From Anoxybacterium sp963668245 (GTDB lineage: Bacteria; Bacillota; Clostridia; Peptostreptococcales; Anaerovoracaceae), in the NCBI GenBank assembly GCA_963668245.2, contig OY764195.2:124001-188000 (forward strand): 64,000 nt of DNA, written 5' to 3'. The position numbers and the translations under genes were made by a program. Positions 59,193 through 64,000 of this stretch are shown in pieces. Every line of letters begins with the position of its first letter. Position 1 is the first letter of the stretch. The notes below the pieces were generated by a model. It did no database searches. It had not been told where the DNA came from and worked only from the letters and a program-made list of their open reading frames with translations.

Positions 59193-59681
59193 TTAAAACT
59201 CTTTCACACTCCGATTCAAGGATTGAACTTTCATAATACCAGTATCCAAATCAAAGTAAACAGTTCTACCGTAATTTAATCCTGTGTCCTCCGCTAAAAT
59301 TGGAATTCTATGAGCACTTAATGCCTTCTTCACACTAAAAACATTACGCTCACCAATGGTGCCAATAGAAGACCCTGCCTGTACTTCGAACATTTGTGCA
59401 CCACCTGCAATTTTTGCAACCAAGCGTGTTTTTAGGGCACCTAATTTGCCCAAGTCATTGACCAAATCCATCACTGCTGTATCAGCAAACTTCATACGAT
59501 TTGGATCGTTATTACTAAACATACTACTTTCAGGCAACATAATATGTGCTAGACCACCAATCTTGGTTTGTCTATCATAAAGACAAATTCCAACACAGGA
59601 ACCAAGGGCATAGGTAACAAATATATTTGGATTTCGCGCCAGCTTATAATCAGAAATCCCAACTACTAGTTGTCCACTCAT
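59193..59681 (-). CDS. cheD: Chemoreceptor glutamine deamidase CheD
   Basis: Deamidates receptor glutamines and stimulates CheC. The 162-residue protein has the catalytic Cys in TYALGSCVGICLYD (about 23-36), GGLAHIMLPES with the catalytic His (about 42-52), and AKIAGGAQMFE (about 89-99). Overlaps cheC by four bases, so the two interacting proteins are co-translated. Confidence 0.95.
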   Translation of the reverse strand: MSGQLVVGISDYKLARNPNIFVTYALGSCVGICLYDRQTKIGGLAHIMLPESSMFSNNDPNRMKFADTAVMDLVNDLGKLGALKTRLVAKIAGGAQMFEVQAGSSIGTIGERNVFSVKKALSAHRIPILAEDTGLNYGRTVYFDLDTGIMKVQSLNRSVKEF

Positions 59682-60301
59682 ATTTCAAGACCTAATCTTT
59701 CCATAATTATTTTCAGAGTCTCGATTTCTGCAAACATGATAATATTGCTGGTCAAATTATTCTCCTCTGCAGAAAAGCATTCTTCGATAAACATAACTTT
59801 ATCTCCCACAGAACCAAACTCTATGATAGGAACACTCATAAGAGCACCTGCCATGTCGATTGCAATATATGGAATCGAAATATTGATGGTTAATCCAGTC
59901 AATGTAGATATTGAATTAATATAGGATGATCCTAAAATATTACCAATTTCTTTTATAGCTGACAATTTAAGATCACTAAGAGTTCCATCCTGAGCATCTT
60001 CATCTTCTTGAATCAAGATACTCATAATCGCAGATGCATCTTCCATGTTCAATAAAAACATAATCATGCCATGTGCTTCTCCGGAAAAATTAACCAGCAC
60101 GCCAACCGTCATCGTTTCAGCTCCGCCTAAGGCATTCACTGCAGTATCAAAATCAGTGACTCTTACTTTTGGAATGCTGATATCCACTCGTTCATCTAAA
60201 ATTGTAGCCAACGCAGTTGCTGCGTTTCCTGCCCCAATATTTCCAATTTCTTTTAATACATCAATTTGAATATCGTTTAGTTCATCGTAATTATTTAACA
60301 A
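59678..60301 (-). CDS. cheC: CheY-P phosphatase CheC
   Basis: Dephosphorylates CheY-P and binds CheD. Both phosphatase motifs (E-x2-N in helices) are present: LKEIGNIGAGNAATAL (about 15-30) and IKEIGNILGSSYINSI (about 114-129). Length 207 residues, as in the family. It starts at a TTG codon (60301) with GAGGTG upstream; no in-frame ATG fits. It lies 9 bases after the ComFB-domain gene. Confidence 0.93.
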   Translation of the reverse strand: MLNNYDELNDIQIDVLKEIGNIGAGNAATALATILDERVDISIPKVRVTDFDTAVNALGGAETMTVGVLVNFSGEAHGMIMFLLNMEDASAIMSILIQEDEDAQDGTLSDLKLSAIKEIGNILGSSYINSISTLTGLTINISIPYIAIDMAGALMSVPIIEFGSVGDKVMFIEECFSAEENNLTSNIIMFAEIETLKIIMERLGLEI

Positions 60302-60310
60302 TTCTTCACC

Positions 60311-60898
60311 TCATTTTCCATGTCTAGGTGAAGCTTTCACCCGGACACAAGCTTTTGTAAGTGCGGCAAGGATTTCTCTTTCATACTGTTTTTTATATCC
60401 GTCTAATTGAAAAAACTGCTTGCCAGCGTCAGTGGTGACGTATTTTGTTGGCAATGAATTCAAGGTCAATGCCAATACGTCGTTTACACAAATCGGACAC
60501 ATACAAACCTTCATCCGTTCCATAACAAGTGCCATTTTTTCCTTTGCCAAAACCTCCGCTAGATTGATCAATGGATCATCACCCATTTGCGTTGGTTTTT
60601 CAATTTTTACATCCACAGTTGGACGACCAGATACCGTTGCTTCGTCCTTGGTCTTTTTCTCTTCAGAATGAGGCATTTTTGATTTTTCGGAAACAGACAA
60701 ATCTTCCCCGAAATCAGAATTCTCCTTGACTCTAGGAATATCTTTCAACGCAACATTTATATCCACTTGAATTGGAACTGATTCATCTATCTTTTCTTTT
60801 ATACCCCCAACTGGAGCATATAACTCATCAGATTCCGCCTCATCATTTTTTGTGATTAGTTTAAGCACATGCTCCGTCTTATTGCTTCTTTTCGCCAT
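60311..60898 (-). CDS. ComFB-domain protein, putative c-di-GMP receptor
   Basis: A 195-residue protein. Residues 1-110 are charged and low in structure. From about 110 to 180 comes a ComFB-like domain with MERMKVCMCPICVNDVLALT (about 128-147) and LNSLPTKYVTTDAGKQF (about 148-164), matching the CxxC-x-DI-A-LN-LPPKYV pattern of ComFB. ComFB-type domains have been reported as cyclic-di-GMP receptors in cyanobacteria, so this protein may link c-di-GMP to chemotaxis. It overlaps parA by 20 bases and is followed by cheC, so it is co-made with chemotaxis proteins. Function inferred. Confidence 0.75.
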   Translation of the reverse strand: MAKRSNKTEHVLKLITKNDEAESDELYAPVGGIKEKIDESVPIQVDINVALKDIPRVKENSDFGEDLSVSEKSKMPHSEEKKTKDEATVSGRPTVDVKIEKPTQMGDDPLINLAEVLAKEKMALVMERMKVCMCPICVNDVLALTLNSLPTKYVTTDAGKQFFQLDGYKKQYEREILAALTKACVRVKASPRHGK

Positions 60899-61667
60899 CC
60901 AGTTTCATTCCCTTCTGCGCAATTAGTTCTTCAACTAATTGACGATAGTCTTTCGTTGAGTTGGCTTTTGGCGAATATTTATACACGCTTTCTCCATGTG
61001 CTGGAGCTTCAGCTACAGAAACAGATGAACGAATTTTTGTGGTAAAAACTTTAGTATGAAGCTCTTGTGCTATCATCTCTGCCATTTCTTCTACATCTTT
61101 GGTCAACAACCTTCTTTTATCGTACTTATTTAGCAAAATACCTAAAACCTCTATTTTAGGATTGTAAATTCCTTTTACTAGCTCGATGGTTTCACGAAGC
61201 TGTGAAATTCCTAGTAAGCTTAAGATTTCAGGTATCATTGGGATGATTAGATTATCGGTTGCTGTATAAGCATTTACGGTGAGAATATTTAATGCTGGAG
61301 GTGTATCTATTATGATATAATCATAATTTGCTCGAACAGAAGCAATTCCATTTTTTAGAAGATACTCTCTTCCCAGTTGGGTAAATTCTAATTCAGCTCC
61401 ACTTAATAAAATATTAGAAGGAATAATATCAATATTATCTTTCTTTTGAATCACTTGTTCGATAGAAACAGTTCCCTTCATCAATTCATAAACAGTAGGG
61501 CTGTTATCAATTTCTGCACCAAGGCAAAATCCTAAATTTCCCTGAGGATCAAGATCGATTGCTAAAATCCTATATCCTTTATCTGCTAATCCGCTTACCA
61601 TTGCACTCGCTGTGGAGGTTTTCCCTACGCCACCTTTTTGATTTGTAATAACAACTGTTTTTGACAT
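60879..61667 (-). CDS. ParA/Soj-family ATPase of the chemotaxis cluster
   Basis: ParA-type partitioning ATPase of 262 residues: Walker A KGGVGKTST (about 10-18), DLDPQGNLG (about 38-46) and the switch IDTPPALN (about 121-128). The DPQGN motif marks the ParA/Soj branch rather than FlhG/YlxH. ParA homologues in chemotaxis operons (ParC in Vibrio) place receptor arrays in the cell, the probable role here, with the ComFB protein as possible partner. The start may be the ATG at 61667 or a TTG three bases before. Confidence 0.85.
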   Translation of the reverse strand: MSKTVVITNQKGGVGKTSTASAMVSGLADKGYRILAIDLDPQGNLGFCLGAEIDNSPTVYELMKGTVSIEQVIQKKDNIDIIPSNILLSGAELEFTQLGREYLLKNGIASVRANYDYIIIDTPPALNILTVNAYTATDNLIIPMIPEILSLLGISQLRETIELVKGIYNPKIEVLGILLNKYDKRRLLTKDVEEMAEMIAQELHTKVFTTKIRSSVSVAEAPAHGESVYKYSPKANSTKDYRQLVEELIAQKGMKLDGEKKQ

Positions 61668-61693
61668 CAAGTTATACCTTCCATTTCGTCATT

Positions 61694-62344
61694 CTATTCA
61701 TCCAGCTCTTCCTTCAATCTCATGAGTTTTCTATGATTTTCAAGTTGAGTTTTAAATACATATTCACATAAGACACGTTCTTCTTCACCGCTGATGGGCA
61801 AAAATCTGCATCCATACTTGAATCGATATCCATTGCTATATGGACCTCTCTCTTTTCTCAAAACCTCAGCATTGGCGAAAAATCCTGGCTTAATGCTGCT
61901 TAAGTCCACATTAACTTGTTGTTTCTTAAAAAAAACACGATTGGAATAAAAACCGATGCCACCTAGGCTTACATCTCGAGTTACAATTGCTTCATCCACA
62001 ACAAAAGGTTTATGCCCTCTTCCCATGGAATATGCCTTTAAAAGTCGAGTTTTAATCTGAGTTCGAACTTTTAAATAGTTGCGACGCTCCTGCTTATCAT
62101 CCGTTTTAATGATATTAAAATTCAACTGCGAAGAAGTAGACAAAGTAATCTGACCACTTATTACTACCACACCATCTTCTTGATATGCTACAACGTCTAC
62201 AATCGATTGATGTGGTATTAACTCGAAGTCTTCTCCCATTGCAGTCACTCTCTCATCCATCGTATTGATGTTGGTTGAAGTAACCGTAATGTCTTCCTCC
62301 GGATAGTAAATATCCATTTTTATATAGTTATTTTGATCTGCCAA
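61694..62344 (-). CDS. PilZ-domain protein with YcgR-like N-terminus
   Basis: A 216-residue two-domain protein. The N-terminal half (about 1-95) is a YcgR-type beta domain; the C-terminal half is a PilZ domain with the c-di-GMP-binding motifs ERRNYLKVRTQ (about 86-96) and DVSLGGIGF (about 125-133). Likely binds c-di-GMP and acts as a flagellar brake or on another target. The start is uncertain: TTG at 62344 has AGAGGTGA 8 bases upstream; GTG at 62356 is an alternative. Lies 39 bases after the fapA gene. Confidence 0.85.
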   Translation of the reverse strand: MADQNNYIKMDIYYPEEDITVTSTNINTMDERVTAMGEDFELIPHQSIVDVVAYQEDGVVVISGQITLSTSSQLNFNIIKTDDKQERRNYLKVRTQIKTRLLKAYSMGRGHKPFVVDEAIVTRDVSLGGIGFYSNRVFFKKQQVNVDLSSIKPGFFANAEVLRKERGPYSNGYRFKYGCRFLPISGEEERVLCEYVFKTQLENHRKLMRLKEELDE

Positions 62345-62383
62345 ACTGCCGATCACCTCTTTTCTGTAAGAAATTCAATCACC

Positions 62384-63787
62384 TTATAGTGTTCCTTGTA
62401 TGATTTGACTCCCATCCCAGAAAATCCTGCAATGATCCAAATTATCTAATTCAAATCGGAATACCTCTTCTCCATAATGAATTCGTACACCTTGATACAA
62501 TTTTTTCTTACAAAGAACAGCCCCATAATATTCCATCTTCCAATCTCTTTCGAGTTCGGTAATTCGATTGTTGATTTGATCAATTTTGTCTCTAACAACA
62601 AGGATTTGCTTTTTCGTCAGGGACAATTGATTCATCACTTCATCCCCTCCACGCAAACGCGATTGGTTTAATTGTGCCACCTTTTCAATCAAGGATTCTA
62701 AAACCTGATTCATATCATCCCTATTTTTTGATTCTTGATTGATTGCATCAGTATCCATAATCTTGGTACCAATCACCACAATTTTTGTAGCTCTACCATT
62801 TTCAGAACCCACATCCTTTGCGGACAACTCTCCAAGAATATTTATTTCTCCACCGGCAATTAGTTCCTTGCTACCTGAAAGTTCAATGTTTCCAAGGCAA
62901 GTCACTTTACTGTCGATGATGTAATCTGCATTGATGTTTCCGTCAACTTGAATATTGGCATCTTCAATATATTTACACTTTAAGTCGCCGCCAACTACGA
63001 CTAAATTTTGAGCACCTCCATTGATACCTTTCGAAATGTGTACATTTCCGCCAGCTTCAATTTTAGCATTTTCTACGACGCCTTTAATCACGATGTTCCC
63101 TCCTGCTTTTACAGAGTACCCATCGTTTACATCTCCTTCGATTGCCACATCACCACTGAATTTAATATTTCCAGTATGTTGACCAACACTATCATTGATT
63201 TTAAAGACTTCATTTACATCAATGGAATCTCTTACAAAACGAATCACTCCATCACAATCCGCAACTAGTTTTGTATCGTCTTCAATTAAATGTGTATTTT
63301 TCCCAATTGGTGCAGGAAGAGGTCTGCCAAATTTCGCAGGTAAAACGCCACCATAAATATTCATGCCATCAACACCTGCGGTTTCTTTTTTCAATTCTGC
63401 AAGCACGGCATCTTTTTTCACCACTTGAAAGTAATCTAAGTTTTTATAATCAATCGTTCCTTCTTCACTAAACTCAGGTAAATATTCCGCATCCTTTTTC
63501 ACATAATATGTTATTTCAGCATCTTCTCCATTGATTGGTTCAAGACCTCTAGCCATTTCAATTTTAATATTGTAAATTGGCCTAGTGGCCATCTTCTCAA
63601 CGGAAGCTTCTTTAATACCATAAGTGATACCCTCTGCATGCAAAGCATCCAGAAGCTGCTCTTTGGTAATTGGCTCTGGACTATCTGTATGTTTATTCAG
63701 TTTTACATAACCAGTCATTCCATCTTCACTTTTTATAATCTCAATGATGATATCCGGCATATTCTCAGAAGTTACTTCATGATCCAT
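62384..63787 (-). CDS. FapA (DUF342) family protein
   Basis: A 467-residue protein of the FapA/DUF342 family, with an N-terminal alpha/beta region (about 1-95), a central region of short strand repeats rich in Gly/Asn/Val (about 180-345; a beta-helix such as GDVAIEGDVNDGYSVKAGGN) and a C-terminal coiled coil (about 350-420) ending in a small strand domain. Family members are found near flagellar and chemotaxis genes in Clostridia and may polymerise or act as scaffolds; function unclear. The start at 63787 has GGAG 6 bases upstream. Confidence 0.83.
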   Translation of the reverse strand: MDHEVTSENMPDIIIEIIKSEDGMTGYVKLNKHTDSPEPITKEQLLDALHAEGITYGIKEASVEKMATRPIYNIKIEMARGLEPINGEDAEITYYVKKDAEYLPEFSEEGTIDYKNLDYFQVVKKDAVLAELKKETAGVDGMNIYGGVLPAKFGRPLPAPIGKNTHLIEDDTKLVADCDGVIRFVRDSIDVNEVFKINDSVGQHTGNIKFSGDVAIEGDVNDGYSVKAGGNIVIKGVVENAKIEAGGNVHISKGINGGAQNLVVVGGDLKCKYIEDANIQVDGNINADYIIDSKVTCLGNIELSGSKELIAGGEINILGELSAKDVGSENGRATKIVVIGTKIMDTDAINQESKNRDDMNQVLESLIEKVAQLNQSRLRGGDEVMNQLSLTKKQILVVRDKIDQINNRITELERDWKMEYYGAVLCKKKLYQGVRIHYGEEVFRFELDNLDHCRIFWDGSQIIQGTL

Positions 63788-63945
63788 ATCTTTCTCCAAT
63801 CTGATATCCGAGTATTATTCAGTCGTTTTATACTGCAATATCTAGCACCATCACGGGGACATTTTTACATAATTGTGAAAATATTTTTTATTTCATCATA
63901 ACACAATTTATAAGTCGTTAAAACTACAAATTTCCTATGTTTAAG

Positions 63946-64000
63946 CTACGACCGTAGTTGATTCACAACTTTCTCCATGTCATCAGCAGTCTGTACTACT
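63946..64000 (-). CDS. 3' end of an unknown gene entering from the right edge
   Basis: A frame reading VVQTADDMEKVVNQLRS then TAG (63948-63946). The composition is gene-like and the strand agrees with the cluster. Too short to identify; the next 145 bases to fapA hold no clear terminator, so it may belong to the same operon. Confidence 0.3.
   Translation of the reverse strand, partial: VVQTADDMEKVVNQLRS

Noticed and set aside
60879..61667. Calling the chemotaxis ATPase FlhG/YlxH
   Set aside because: It has the DPQGN motif of ParA/Soj rather than the FlhG pattern, and no flhF is beside it in the window.

Overview
The window looks like the chromosome of a low-GC, strictly anaerobic, motile Firmicute of the class Clostridia. 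Reasons: an energy-converting Ech-type [NiFe] hydrogenase, amino-acid permeases, oxygen-defence proteins of anaerobes (desulfoferrodoxin, rubrerythrin), an SRP RNA upstream of dnaX, a T-box leader, strong GGAGG ribosome sites and a CheC/CheD chemotaxis system. I cannot name genus or species. I saw no tRNA, rRNA, CRISPR array, insertion sequence or phage gene.

Layout. 1-5.6 kb (minus): ech hydrogenase operon echABCDEF followed by hypA and the first codons of a probable hypB. 5.8-9.2 kb: two APC-type permeases. 9.6-12.4 kb: SRP RNA, dnaX, ebfC, recR. 12.5-15.5 kb: an AIR-synthase/HypE-like protein and, on plus, a coupled YibE/F pair. 15.6-20.4 kb (minus): desulfoferrodoxin, then a candidate peptide-modification operon running methyltransferase, 34-residue Cys-rich peptide, radical SAM/SPASM-DUF5714 enzyme, thioredoxin-thioredoxin reductase fusion. 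20.6-31.1 kb: a metal-cluster locus resembling the 'orange protein' (Mo-Cu cluster) genes of Desulfovibrio: DUF134 regulator, three NifX-like proteins, two ferredoxin-containing MinD-type ATPases, an MBL protein, an Mrp/NBP35 ATPase, NapH-like, C_GCAxxG_C_C and DUF5320 proteins, an ArsR regulator with a CoA-disulfide-reductase-like enzyme, and a DUF364-type protein. 31.3-36.4 kb: ligA, pcrA, rubrerythrin. 36.5-40.1 kb: pseudouridine salvage (nucleoside kinase, psuK, psuG). 40.2-45.5 kb: T-box-controlled phenylacetate-CoA ligase with an ACT protein, YdbC, an AEC transporter and an ABC-F ATPase. 45.6-64 kb (minus): signal transduction, with three chemoreceptor-type proteins, a PAS-GGDEF-HD-GYP protein coupled to an iron alcohol dehydrogenase, and a fapA-pilZ-parA-comFB-cheC-cheD-cheW-cheB cluster.

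Most notable observations: (1) the methyltransferase / Cys-rich mini-peptide / radical SAM-DUF5714 / Trx-TrxR operon with a hairpin between peptide and enzyme; (2) a palindrome TATG-N2-CATA, in perfect or degenerate form, abutting or overlapping the -35 box of four promoters in the NifX/Mrp locus, which suggests a shared regulator; (3) a soluble protein in which the methyl-accepting hairpin is split at its tip by a ~130-residue insert, with the whole arrangement present twice; (4) two chemoreceptors with different sensors but an almost identical ~2.0 kb middle and C-terminal block; (5) a T-box leader whose specifier reads TTC (Phe) upstream of phenylacetate-CoA ligase; (6) a ComFB domain inside a chemotaxis operon beside PilZ, in a region that also carries a GGDEF-HD-GYP enzyme.

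All calls come from reading the sequence and remembered family features; no database search was run. Start codons were chosen by Shine-Dalgarno position and several are shorter than the longest open frame.
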